A DNA stretch of 64,000 bases from Paramarasmius palmivorus. Its lineage: Eukaryota; Basidiomycota; Agaricomycetes; Agaricales; Marasmiaceae. The translations under genes were made by a program, and so were the position numbers. Shown piece after piece: positions 34,560 through 45,964 of this stretch (its first letter is position 1; the number at the start of each line of letters is the position of its first letter). The notes under the pieces were generated by a model, which had not been told where the DNA came from, searched no databases, and saw nothing but the letters and a program-made list of their open reading frames with translations. The DNA lies in assembly GCA_037176845.1 (NCBI GenBank), contig JAYKXP010000016.1, positions 124,001-188,000 on the forward strand. Direction: 5' to 3'.

Positions 34560-35684
34560 GACGGAAGGTGACACCGAGGAAGGGGGATAGTGGTAGTAGG
34601 GAGTAAAGAGGGATGGGCGAGCCAAAGAAAGCAAGGCTCTGCCCGTCCAGGTACTTATACCAATTCTGAATAGGCGCCCCCGACATATAGACTCGTTAAA
34701 GTTAGCCCCTGGCTAAGGTTCGTTCAACATTGCCGAAACGGGCAAAGTTGTCCTTGCCGCCACTACTTGGGTTCTATCAAGACATGCCCTGTCAGAGTTC
34801 CCCTAAGCTCTTGTTCTTGGTGTCAATCGATATCGCCTTTCCTTCATTCTTCATTCTTGAAGTTGCTCTTGCAGGATCCCAAGATGCTTGAAATTTTTTT
34901 TTTTGCGTTCAGGCCCAGTAATCGATCATTTTGCCCCCATACACCGTCGGATACCAGTATGGTAAACGAATGCCGGTGTAAACGCATCGCCCTCGTTTGT
35001 TTATCCCATTCAGTATCGGACGGTTTGAGAAAATTGAGATAAACTTTCTTGCATGGTCGGAGAAACGCAGAGCAAAATAGACGGCACAGCCTCACTCTGA
35101 CTTGAAACGTCACGCATAACGCGCCTGACGCGTGACGCGCCGGTGATTGGCGCTGAGAGCGCTGAGCTCGAACCTGCAGGTTCGCGGAGACACTTCTGCA
35201 GTCGATATTAAATGCAACGCTAGCAGCAAGCGACGAGCGTTAGTGTCCTAGTCCTAGACCTCTTGTCCCGTTTTAACCGGTCACGAATAAATAGTGGCGA
35301 TATAAAGGCCATACAAGTCAAAAACGTCTAAACATGTCAGAACTTTGAAGGCACGCCAACGGCATTCAATACCAATCCTTATCTTGACGCTGATTTCAAC
35401 ACCTTCGTCATATGCGCATGGCGCATTAAACAAAACCCCAAGGTCAAAGTTCGCCGCTGAGCGGGCACACTCGGACTCGGCTTCAAAGCCGCTCGAAACG
35501 TTTTAAATTTGGTGGACGAAAGGCGGTTCCGGACATCGGCAAACAGTCTTCTGTGAATGCCCGTACGATGCTCAAAACCCTTTCCCGCGTCACACGGGAT
35601 GCTAAAAGGCACCGACGATCATACTTATTGAACAGAATATGTCCAAAATAGACAAAGACAACAAGTCTAATAAACATACAAAGT
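34560..35684. promoter_or_regulatory. Long promoter region of chitin deacetylase with palindromes
   Basis: 1.1 kb without a supported gene, between the chitin deacetylase start and the TFIIF alpha stop. It contains a perfect 16-nt palindrome CGAACCTGCAGGTTCG (35169-35184), and just to its left a cluster of GACGCG/ACGCGT/ACGCGCC motifs (about 35111-35140) and an AGCGCT palindrome. A run of ten T lies near 34894-34903. Small open frames on both strands (such as 34844-35113) have no recognisable family. Confidence 0.5.
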
Positions 35685-37942
35685 TCATGCAGTTGTAGAC
35701 GGGCCTGCAGACCCACGGTTCGCATACGAACTCCTCAGCGTAAGTACGCCATTCTTCAATGTCGCAAACTACAACCAAATATCAGTTTGAGCTCATAAAA
35801 AACGGAAATCTGCTCACCTCCTTAACCAACCCCGTAAACCGAGTCTTCTCCTTCTCATCCGTCAAATATGGCGTGAAATACTGTATACACTCCCTCGTAG
35901 ACGCGTTTGGCGTATTCTTCAACCAATCAATCAACATCCAATCCTCTAATGGTCCCGTAGGTTGAGCAACAGCACCCTGAGCCTTTCTCTTCTTTGGCTT
36001 GGGCTGCATCGCGCCAGGATTGGAGGCCGAGTTGGGTGAAGTGGGCGAAGGCATGCTGTCTTCTGCTTTACGCTTCTTTTGCCCATTGACGCTGGCTGCA
36101 ACTGGGCTTCCTGCCCTGCTACCACCAGCGCCAGCGACGGGGCTGCCTGCTCTGCTACCTCCACCAGCCAATGGACTACCCGCTCGACTGGCCGTCTTGA
36201 GCTTGGGTGCCTTGGGCAGTGGCGGTGAAGTGGCGCGTTTCGCTACTACAGAGTGGCCACCCAACGAAGGTGACGTCGGTGAAGCCGGTTGTGGGGTACC
36301 GTTTTGAGCCTGAGGTGAAGCTGGACTGGGTATCGAAGGCTCTATTGGTTCGGTCTTGGGTTTGATTTGTTGTGGTTGTTGTTGAACGGCTGGTTCATTG
36401 GTTGGCGGTGGGACTTCCTCTTCCTCCTCTTCTTCCTGCTGTATGAATGGTCAGAGGCGTGAACGATGCTACGAGTGTGGCGCTTACAGAAGACGCATAG
36501 GGATTCTCATCTTCCTCACTTTCATAAGCGTCACCTTCACGGGTCTTGAGCATCTTCTTCATCGCTTTACCAGACTTTGAAATCTGAGGCTTTTCCTCTT
36601 CTTCGTCAGACTCGTCGATATAGCCTTCCCGAGTCTTGTTAGCGTTCTTGTATTCTCGTTTCAGACGTTCCTGTATGCCAGTGGTTAGAATATCGTCTCG
36701 AGCACTAGCATATATACTCACCTCGAGCTCTTTTGCCTCGTCGTCCTGATTATCATCCACCTCCATCTTTTCCTCGTCATCTGCAAACTCTTCCTCATAC
36801 TCATTCTCATCGAGATCTCCTTCACCGCCAGTATCCCTCGGACGTCTCTTGTAATCACCATCTTCATCGTCATCTCCAAACAACCCGCCACCTCCATGAT
36901 CAACAGTCTTGAGCTTCCTTCCTCCAGGACCCAAACTGTTCGAAGAGTGCTGCACAAGAGACCCAGAGCCACCGTTAGGTATATGCCCATCCGCTTCCGC
37001 CTTGAACATGGCAGCAGTAGCCGACGACGGCCCCTTGCCATTCCTCTGCCTCAGCCACGCAGTAGGATCCCTCTTCTGACTCTGCTGATACGCCGACTCA
37101 ACCGTCTGCGTATCCGTCGGCAAATCATGCTTGAGCTTCTTCTGAAACCTATACCACCGATGTGAAGGCACAAACTTGAATATCTCCCCCATAGCCGCAG
37201 GCATAAAGAACGCATGCGTCTCTGATTTGGATATTTCGTCCAATTGACCGACCCAAGTTTCCTGCCCTGCAGAGTCTTCCATAACCCAAGGGTATCTCTC
37301 CTCCTTGCGTAAAGCACGAATCTCCTCGGGAACGATGAACACTTGTTTAGTCTTCTTTTGAAACTTCTTTTTAGCGTTGGGTCCTTTGCCTCCTTTGCCG
37401 TTGAGTCCATTATTCGAAGTGGTATTGTCAACGACTGGTCTGCCTTCTGCGTCAACCATGACGGGTTTACCGTCCGCTCCAAACACCTGCTGTCCATCCA
37501 ACCCCAACATGGGTCTCACCGCTGGCCCCACAGTAGGAGCTGGCCCATCATCTCTCCTCAGATCCTTCCTATTCAGCTTCACAGGCTGCTGCCAAGTGTT
37601 CAAATCAACGACCTTGCGTGAATCAAACTTCATAACGTCGAATTTCCAGCCGTTGAGAGCAGATGACATGAGTTTGAATTCTTGGAATTGGCCTGTGGGG
37701 AGTTGGAAGGTATCTGGGTCGACATCGGCTTCGGATTGTGAACTGGGTTGGGATTGTGATGGTTTTGGGGTATCTATGGAAGAAGAGGAAGTTTCTGGTT
37801 TCACGTTTGGTGGTGTGCTGGCGTTGGCTGGTGAGGAAGGTTTATGGGGACGAGGTGAAGGGGAAGCTGTGGGCGTTTGTTTCTTGTTCTTGTTCTTCTT
37901 TGGATGGAATAATAAAGCCATTGACGGTTCTCGTGGAGCCAT
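35685..37942 (-). CDS. TFG1: Transcription initiation factor IIF alpha subunit (RAP74)
   Basis: Large subunit of TFIIF, which binds RNA polymerase II and stabilises the pre-initiation complex. The N-terminal triple-barrel dimerisation region is visible as FKLMSSALNGWKFDVMKFD through the RYPWVMEDSAGQETWVGQL and AFFMPAAMGEIFKFVPSHRW segments. A long charged, acidic linker follows (DENEYEEEFADDEEKMEV). The C-terminus is the winged helix: GPLEDWMLIDWLKN, then TRECIQYFTPYL and, after the last intron (GTGAGC to TTGTAG), FATLKNGVLTLRSSYA. Four introns are visible. The start MAPREPSMALLF at 37942 is chosen; the frame is open upstream but the extension is unlike the family. The linker before the winged helix contains three near-identical SRAGSP repeats. 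Confidence 0.92.
36097..36192 (-). repeat. SRAGSP tandem repeats in TFIIF alpha linker
   Basis: Within the TFIIF alpha gene, three units of SRAGSP spaced by Ala/Gly/Val residues occur in about 33 residues. The DNA repeats share CTGCC(T)GCTCTGCTACC-like units, consistent with local duplication. It is a low-complexity linker rather than a domain; the Ser-Pro sites could be phosphorylated (inference). Confidence 0.6.
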
Positions 37943-38231
37943 GGTGGACCGCTGGCTGATGATGGTTGTGGAACAAAGAGTAGTGAAACAGCGCGCTAAG
38001 CTCGCTGCCGCATTTGATGATTCATGCACGTTTGATGTCACGCTATATATCCGAAAATTCATACAACAATAAAAATATCTTGTCGTTGGAGGTATAATCA
38101 CCTGTAACGGTACATGGAGAACGACAAACGTCCCAGATACAAAGTGTACGAGTATGTATATAATGCTCGCTACTAAAAAAACACCTATCAAGAGGAAGAA
38201 ACGGAGACGAATAAGATAAACAAAACGACTG

Positions 38232-40210
38232 TCATGTAGGAGGAATCTCTGTCCTGTTCATAGTCCCATTTTGTTGGGGTTGTGAACCAGGGGGTGGACC
38301 GTTACTACTAGGCGGATAAATGTTTTGAGATGATGCAGGACGTGAATGAGGTGGCTGAGATGATTGCTGTTGCTGTTGGGGTGGTGGATGAGAAAGGACG
38401 CCTGGAGGTGGATGCATGGGATATGCACCTAGAGGTGGTGGTCCCTGAGCGTATACGACTGCATGCGGTGGCGGCGGCGGAGGTGGTGGTGGTGCACCTG
38501 GGGGAAATTGTGGCATGTTCTGTGCCAAGGCAGGGTTCTGTCTGATCATTTCTAGCTCGTTCCGCAACAATTCAATCTCCCTTGCCATATCCTGATGACT
38601 CTGCTTGAGTTGAGAAACGAAATCAATAGCTAAGATAAGATAAGAGATCAGCATTGACACGGCGTGTAACACATTGTGCACCACATTGTACACATCGTGT
38701 ATTGCTCACCTTTACTCAGGATTTCCCATTTACTAGCCTTCATGCCTCTGTCAGCGGGTAGCTGATCGCGTAACTCGTCAAACAAGTCCTTCATCTCCTT
38801 TCTCCTCTTTCGCTCTGCCAACTTGTGTGATACGCGGAGTTCTGGTGAACGTGAATAGGGTGTCGTCCCTGGCTCCTTTGACTGTTTTGACGATGAAGAC
38901 TGCGATTGCGACGCTGATGGTGAAGATGATTCTTCTGCAGCATGGTCCTTCTGTCGCGATGGGGGTCTAGAGCGAGAACGAAGAACTCTTGTTGGACCAG
39001 AACTGGGGGCTACATCTGGCGCCGACATTCTCCTTTCCGCTGTAAAAGACAATGGGGGCATCATGGATATATTTGCATCAAACTGATGGCGAGAAGGTGG
39101 CTCGTGGTCGCTATGCATATCGCTGTGGATTGGGGAATTGAGGATTTCTGGTGGATGGGAGTTGTTGGTCCAGGCAAAACTTGTAATGCTGGGCGGAGTT
39201 CGGCCCTGCGGCGAGTCAGCTCCGGGAAAAGCCGAAAAGGCCGGTAAATTGGAAAAAGGCTGCTGTTGCTGCTGCTGCTGCGAATCTCGCGGCAACGAGT
39301 CGCGTTTCTCCAAGGACCAAAAGTGTGAAGCACCTCTAGAATCACCTCTGGAATCAAGAGAATGCCTCGAATCAACAGAATTTCTTCTGTCATTAAGACT
39401 CAATTTCGCTATTCGTGTATCAACAGCTGATCCTCTTCGTTTTGGCGCTGGCATCTCCCTGTCAACTTCCATTCGTCGTACCCCATCAATATCTTCAACT
39501 CCTGGCAATCCTCGGTCCGATGACATTTTTCGTTTCGTCCCATGTGCCGTCGCTATACTCTCTGGTCCTGCCGTAGAAGGTCGTCGTAGCGCTAGTGGGT
39601 CTATACTCATTCGCCGGTTCGTGTCTGTCGATCCAATGCCGCTCAACATTCCGCCAATGTCCATAGGATTAACATGAAACTGTTTCAACTTACTTGAAGC
39701 CGCGCTTGTCCCATTTGGCGAAGGAGCAGAGTTGGTAGATGATGTCTGGGTTTTCGGCTGGTCCAGTGACGGTGAGCGCAACAGTTTGCGTAGTTGTGTC
39801 GTCGTCGTACTCGTGCTGCTGCTGCCAATGGCACTGGTGGTGCTAGGACTGTGCCCGGCACTCGCGCTAGGACCCGCACCGCTGCTGCTACTCTCGCTCA
39901 CTCTCGGTGTCGCATCTCCAAACGTATAATTGTCTTTGATGAGTGCCGAAGGGGAATGGTAAGAGGTCGGGGGTTCTGGAGGCGGTCGGAAAGATGGTAA
40001 TGAATGTTGGTTCTTGTTCTGGGAGAAAGGTGCCGCATGGAGAGATGGGTCTGTAATGGAACCTCTTCGCTGATTCTGGAGATATTCAAGAGGAGCAAGC
40101 GGTAGAATTGGAGAGAGTTTTTGGGAAGATTTCAAAGATGGAGAATGTGTAGTCGAATTGTCGTTTTTCATGTCATCGAACATGAACGAGTAAACGAACC
40201 GTGTCTGCAA
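38232..40210 (-). CDS. Basic helix-loop-helix transcription factor
   Basis: The bHLH domain lies in the C-terminal half: basic region [15 protein letters not shown] carries the His, Glu and Arg positions expected for E-box (CACGTG-type) binding. Helix 1 and the loop follow ([16 protein letters not shown]), then an intron (about 38631-38709, GTGAGC to AGATAG) and helix 2 ([14 protein letters not shown]), continuing into a leucine-zipper-like coil ([13 protein letters not shown]). The N-terminal 400 residues are Ser/Pro-rich and disordered. The C-terminus contains nine consecutive prolines and a poly-Gln tract. The open frame starts at 40210, but [10 protein letters not shown] (about 40183) or MKNDNS could be the true start. 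Target genes are unknown; fungal relatives regulate metabolism and development. Confidence 0.88.
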
Positions 40211-40325
40211 GCAACTCTGACGCCTCTATACGGAAGCGTAAAAGTGCCCGCTGAAAATACAAATCACTTTTCTCGAATTAATACTAGCAACGTGGTTATA
40301 TATCCACGTGCTAGTACATAAAAGG

Positions 40326-43300
40326 CTAAATTACTGCAATGTCCACTACGCCTCCACCAAGCTCGCTTCGAATCAGTCCCCGTCTTTCCCCTTGGCTAAC
40401 CTCAATCGTCCGAACATGTTGCTGTTTCTGACTGTTCCGTGTCCGTCGTCCTCCTACCCAATACATCCCCTCTGCCTTTTCCGCCGACTCCGTTTCATCG
40501 TCTGCTCTAATCATCTCCCTGATTAACGGCAGGTAATCCAAGTCAAACACCTGTCTCCGCAACAGGCTCTCATGCACAGAGACCGCACGGTTATTTCCAA
40601 TTTCTCTCACAAACGTCTCATAGTCCACGCGAGGTTTGGCGAGTACCCTTGCACCGCAATACCCTATCCCACTCATCTTGCCACGCGAAACTGCTATGGC
40701 ACTTGACATGATCATCTCATCTCGATCATACAAGTTATGTCCGAAAAACCCCCTGGGATTCGACGTTTCCGGGTTCAACAGCATTCGGTGTCCTGTTACG
40801 TCGTCTGCTGTCGGTTGCATGTCATCCATAGATGTACAAGCATATCTTCCCTGAGAAAAAAAGAAATAGAATCAGTACACGGTCAACACAACATGAGAAG
40901 CTTGTCAAAATTGTTCACGGACCGTTAATGTGTCATTCGGACTTCGCATCAGATGACAGTCCGCGAATGAGAGCAAGTCTGCGTGGTCCCTTCGTGTGTA
41001 CGCCGGGCCCTGAGAGTTGTGCTCTGGTGGTACATTGGGAATATTCCAGTCGACTTGTTCTATCTGATCTTCGAGTTCTTCAGGCATGAAAGTGCACGTA
41101 ACTGACTGTTCGGTATGAGGGGTTTTCGCATCCTCATTGACAGGGCACCATAGCTGCAGGTGGCTAATAGCCTGCCGGAGATCCAAACACTGATCTCGTT
41201 GACTTTCCCTGTAACGTGCGTTCATTTGGCATAGCATCGATAATGAATCCGCTTCGGCAATATAACCTTCGGCACAACATAATGCTTGGAGATACGAGTT
41301 TGCCACAGGAGCTGGGCATGACTCGAACACCCGAATGTCTTGCAATGGAAGATCCGAGATGGGTACCAACGAGAGATCTAGGAGAGAGCATAAAATGGTT
41401 AGATCCTACTGACGGAGAGCGCGCAGGAATAGACAGGAATTCAAAGTACCGTTACATGTGCATATCACCGGCCTTTTACAGTCTTTGATCAGATTGATCA
41501 CCGCTGGCCAAAAGCTGGTGTCGTCCCGGTAGAGAATGTCCACCTCCTCCAATAGAATCAACGACTGTCTGAATTGAGTATTCACTTCTGTAGCCTCAGC
41601 CTCAGCCAGCTGCTCCACAAACCCAAAGTCCGTCGATGGCGAGCGAAATCGATTGTTTATCGTCTCCACATCGGCGGGTTGCGCCCCAACTTGATGTCCA
41701 TCATCCGCATGTTGCTTCCGCAGAAACAGCGACTTGATAGACGAGTCGTATACATTTGGCTCCTTGCCACGAGCTTTACGGACTAGATGGTTTTTTCCGA
41801 CTTCCCCAACGAGGTTATCCAAGTTCGCCGCGTTACGCTTTCCGATTCCTGGGTAAACTTCAAATACCTCCCAACCTAGTTCCTCCGCGCATGCATACAC
41901 GGCAGCTGTCTTCCCGCTGCCAGACGGTCCTGTGAGTAGTATCGTGTTTGTGAGCCTGTCCTTGAATGTGTATTTGGGTAGGAGTTTCCGATATCCTGAA
42001 AACTCCGTTATTGAGTCCGTTCGATCTGGAGAGCCTCTACGGAAAAGACGGGGCGGATGGTAATCTGCGTTGTCGTCTCCGAGCAAAAGATCGTCTTCAC
42101 CGTCGCTCAACATCTCTTCGTCTGCAAAATCGTCCGGGACTATCCAGCCGTCTAGGTCCTCGTCGTCAGAGTCTATCCTCCGCTTCTTGCGAGCTGGTTT
42201 CTCTACAGCTCGTACGACACGCTGTCGTTTGACACCTTTGGCGCCCGATGTCTTGGCCTTTCCATTGGGTTTGACCTTCTTTTGCTTCTCCTGATCGTCA
42301 GACTTGCCCGAGGCTGCGTCGAACTGTAGCTCTAACGCTGAGAGCCAGTCCCTGAGATATACTGCGTGGTCCTCGTTGTGCAGTACATGCTCTGCCCTGG
42401 TGGGACGCCATTTTTCTGTCCATAACCTATTCGTATCTGATTCCACTAAGAGGTCGGCATCTGTAGCAATGCTAATAAGGTGAGATATACTGGGGTGAAG
42501 ACGGTGTGAAGTAGGAATGTTCCGTGTGAGGTGTGTGGCTCTGTCCGAAGGTGAGGTACTGGAATGGACTCGTAGTGAGGGTTTGTTTGGTGATGGCTCG
42601 CTAGGATCTGCGTCTGCGGAGATGAAGTGTTGCAGAGGGGTATTGCTGTTTACAGGGTTGGTCTCAGAACTAGTCTGAAGACATTGCCGTGCCGGAGGTG
42701 CCACTGAGGGGTCAGTTGGGAACTCGGATTGCTGTCCACGGACATGCTGCATATCCTCGGTTGGGTAAGGTGCCTCCTTTTCGACTGTGGAAGTGCCTGG
42801 TACAGAAGACTTTGAAGGAGACGCAGGAAGGGATACATTCGCCTTTGGCACTCGGGGTGCAAATATAGAGTAGACTTCCTTCTTCGCCGTTGACGTATTA
42901 CCGCCCTTCTTTCTCGGTTTGGTCGTGGGCCTGACTGGTGAAGAGTCTACCACAATAGGGTTGTTCTTCTGAGAGCCAGGCAAGCTCACTGTCAGGACTT
43001 CCGGAGATTCCGAAGAGTGTGTTTTAACAGGACTATCGGGAATGTCGATGATTTCACGTTCTGGTTCGTCGACTTCATGAGGGGGCGACGACAGTGTAGC
43101 TGGTAATGGTGACGAGGAGTGAGGTGGAAGTAGTGGTGAAGAAGTATCTACGTTGCAGTATGAATGAACTGAATGAATCCTCGAACACAATTCGAATACG
43201 CACCGGCGAGTGCAGGAAGGTCTTGGGCCAATGTTTGTCTGTCACCAGCATCTGACTCCTTCGAGGTCCCTACTTCTATATGGTCATTATTGGCATTCGT

Positions 43301-43468
43301 TGGCTCTGTGACTTGTTTCTGCTTCCTCGGGAACAGATCTAGCAGGGACTTTTGATTCGATGACTTCATGCATAGTGAATAATCTTCGCACAGAGAAGAA
43401 TGAATAAAACTCACCGACTGCTTTCCCTTTCCATTCTTCGAAGAACTAGATTTCTTCTTCTCGGCCAT
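40326..43468 (-). CDS. ELG1: Elg1/ATAD5-like RFC large subunit (PCNA unloader)
   Basis: Large subunit of an alternative RFC complex that unloads PCNA from chromatin after replication. A PCNA-interaction-like QKSLLDLFP lies near the N-terminus. The long disordered N-terminal region contains IDIPDSPVKTHSSES and acidic stretches. The AAA+ region begins LWTEKWRPTRAEHVL, and Walker A is ILLTGPSGSGKTAAVYA. Walker B reads LILLEEVDILYRDD, with the ETINNRF insertion and the VICTCN sensor typical of Elg1. The C-terminal part continues through IRVFESCPAPVANSYLQAL to the conserved MDDMQPTADDVTGHRML block, which ends in a tail with VRTIEVSQGERRG. About five introns. Start at 43468 (MAEKKKSSSSKNGKGK). It is divergent from JMJD7 across 134 bp containing an ACGCGT motif. 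Confidence 0.92.
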
Positions 43469-43602
43469 AATGAAAATTGTTCGTAAGGAGTAGTATAAGT
43501 TGACGATAGAGTGACTCGATGCTATTGTTCACGACCATGTTGTGACGTGTGGATTTGTGACATAGCGCGTTCACGCGTTGTTTCTCAACCATCACGTTGA
43601 CA
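43469..43602. promoter_or_regulatory. Bidirectional ELG1/JMJD7 promoter with ACGCGT
   Basis: Only 134 bp separate the two start codons. A consensus MluI cell-cycle box ACGCGT lies at 43573-43578, with a further GCGCGT just left of it. Such motifs are bound by MBF-type factors for G1/S expression in fungi (family knowledge), which would suit a replication gene. Confidence 0.45.
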
Positions 43603-45024
43603 ATGGATGATCCCCTTCGATGGCTCTCTCAAGAGTATCATGGTATTCTCTGCCTAAGATTCGGAATGTTGAAGCATTTTCTAATCTTTTTCTAGACTTA
43701 AACGGATCAACTTTTGAGATACTTGACCGTCCACCCACTGCACTTGAGTTCTCTAGGATTGCGCACATATCACGGCCCGTTCTTATAAAAGGTCCGTATC
43801 GATTAGAATAACCTCCTCAATATTGCATATAACATTTCTGTAGGTTTCAAGCCTCCGGCAACCGAACGGTGGACCAACAAATATCTGATCGACAAGATTG
43901 GCCCATCGCCGATCTCCGTGGCTGTTACACCAAACGGGCATGTTCATAATATCCAGTATGCCACTTGTCCTCCGAACTGATGCTACCGCAGGCGTGCGGA
44001 TGCAGTCGCTAGAGGCCCTGACGGAAAACTCTATTTCGTGGAACCTCATGTCGAACGACTGACCATGTCAACTTTCCTATCAAAGCTATCCGAGAACAAC
44101 GTATGGTAGCCACCACAACACGTTTGCTCCTGTTATTGAAAGCTGGTCCTCTGTGGCATAGGATGACCTAAATCAACGCGTGGAAACTTACTATTTACAA
44201 TCGCAGAACGGAAATCTCTACTCTAGTCAATTCTATGAAGGCGGAAATGCTCCTTCCGAATACAAGACTTTACGAGAGGATGTTCCCAGTCATGTGTCTT
44301 GGTGTAGTGAAGCATTCGGTATGTTCTGGATTTGCCTTTCCGTCTGTATTCATGTCTGACAGCTCGCCTGTGGCAATTAAATAACTGACTATCCTGCTCT
44401 AGACCGGAAACCTGATGCCGTGAATATTTGGATAGGAGATAGCCGTAGTGTTTCCAGCATCCACAGTGGTACGGCCCTGTGCTATTCGTTTTTTCTAGCC
44501 GTAGAGCTGAATGTTCACGTCCAGATCCATATGAGAACATCTATACCGTGGTTCGCGGTGTAAAAAAATTTACTTTGTTACCACCTACAGAAGGATGGTG
44601 TCTGGACGGTAGGTTGCTTGACAAGCGTGCTGTAGGATGTTTTTTTTGTCTAACAAACATACGATCAGAGCGCATGTATCCGCACGCCGTCTATACTCGA
44701 TCTAATGGGTCTGGTGCTCTAAACATCCAGGCCTCTCCTTCGGAGACACCGAAAGTACGCTGGTCATCGATTGGGGAACCCGACCTTCCGGGGGCTTTGT
44801 GCCAAGACGCACACCCAATCCACATAAACGTCGAAAGTGGCGATACATTGTACTTGCCAGCGGGTTGGTGGCACCATGTGCGACAGAGTGGGGTCACCAT
44901 TGCACTGAATTGGTGGTATGATATCGAGATGAAAGGAATGACATGGGTGCTATTATCATTCCTGAGATCTATCAAACAAGTACCGGGCGGTAACGAAGAA
45001 GAGATTGATGAAGATAATGACTAG
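43603..45024 (+). CDS. JMJD7: JmjC-domain hydroxylase JMJD7-like
   Basis: It resembles JMJD7, a 2-oxoglutarate/Fe(II) oxygenase that hydroxylates a lysine in DRG-family GTPases in animals. The match runs along the protein: PPTALEFSRIAHISRPVLIKG at the N-terminus (read in shorter pieces), PSPISVAVTPNG, SHVSWCSEAF, PDAVNIWIGDSRSVSSIH and YENIYTVVRGVKKFTLLPP. The iron-binding HxD is formed across an intron (IHS joined to DPYEN), and the distal His is in LYLPAGWWHHVRQSG, followed by NWWYDIEMKG. At least six introns; the start MDDPLRWLSQEYH at 43603 precedes the first. The C-terminus is acidic. It shares a promoter with the ELG1 gene. Confidence 0.92.
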
Positions 45025-45256
45025 ATCCACAATTCAATATGCTACAAAACGCTGGATGCAAATAAAGTACAATGAACTAGGAAGGACATAATACAGGTCA
45101 AAAGACGGATGTAAGATAACAAGGCATTCAGATAATGAAAGCAAGAAATGCACACAGAAAAAAAAGGAATGAGATCAAGCAATGAACGAAAACGACGGGG
45201 CAAATTGAACATGGGAAAATGTGGTAAGAAAGCATGAAAGAAAGGACATCGCGTCG

Positions 45257-45766
45257 TCATGGGGCATAAACTCGTTCTCCTCGGTAAGTCCGGCCATTCT
45301 CGTCCAGGAGTCTTTTCAGCTTTGGGGCAAGCTTTCTGACCCCATCCCTGCAGCCTTCCAAACCGCGCCAAGCACCAGCAACACTCCAACATTCAGAGCA
45401 TGCTTTGGAAGCAGCATTGATTGTTTCGAGTTCCAATTGGCCCTGCGCATGTAGAGCGACGACTACATCGACCAGATGGCTGAATCCGGTGAACCATGTT
45501 TGTGCGCCTCCGTCGGGATCCATGCAGGTATCGCTGACGAGATATGACGAGGACAATGCAATGAGCTGCCTGAGCATTGCTTGGTCTATAGTATTGGGAT
45601 CCTCGCGCTTCATCTTCTTCAGCATGCTCAGAACGAAAACAGCATAATTTGTGGGAGGATTCTGCTCTGGCTGTAATAGAAAACTGAGATGAAACTGGGG
45701 AGAAAAGACAGAAGATAACGCTACCGATAGCTCTGCAAAGGAGTCCTGTGGCGTACTAGAACTCAT
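45257..45766 (-). CDS. Hypothetical protein, about 150-170 residues
   Basis: The ATG at 45766 begins MSSSTPQDSFAELS. A 54-nt GT-AG segment right after this (GTAGCG to ATTACAG) is in frame and likely an intron; if removed the protein has about 151 residues. The body is helical and Cys/Trp-containing (VVALHAQGQLELETINAASK, then SECWSVAGAWRGLEG) and ends LLDENGRTYRGERVYAP. There is no membrane segment or signal peptide. The open frame extends upstream to 46099, but that part overlaps the 5' region of the divergent CCDC47 gene and looks random. I do not recognise a function. It is divergent from CCDC47 with a 200-bp gap. Confidence 0.62.
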   Translation of the reverse strand: MSSSTPQDSFAELSVALSSVFSPQFHLSFLLQPEQNPPTNYAVFVLSMLKKMKREDPNTIDQAMLRQLIALSSSYLVSDTCMDPDGGAQTWFTGFSHLVDVVVALHAQGQLELETINAASKACSECWSVAGAWRGLEGCRDGVRKLAPKLKRLLDENGRTYRGERVYAP

Positions 45767-45964
45767 AGGTTGAATGAAAGATGACAGAAAAGAAGGCGTA
45801 TTGGGTAGTAATAGCCTCCATGATGGTGCCAACTTTTGACGCTGATGACGGTACATCACTAAGTGCAGTCCAATCGGACGAGTTGGACTTATTTGTCCAG
45901 GGTCGTAATGAATAACGTGGACCGTCAAGTGTACCTGCGCTTCTTTGGCTTCCCGTCCGCCATC

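Noticed and set aside
34844..35113. 89-codon open frame in the chitin deacetylase upstream region
   Set aside because: No similarity, unusual composition, no splice context.
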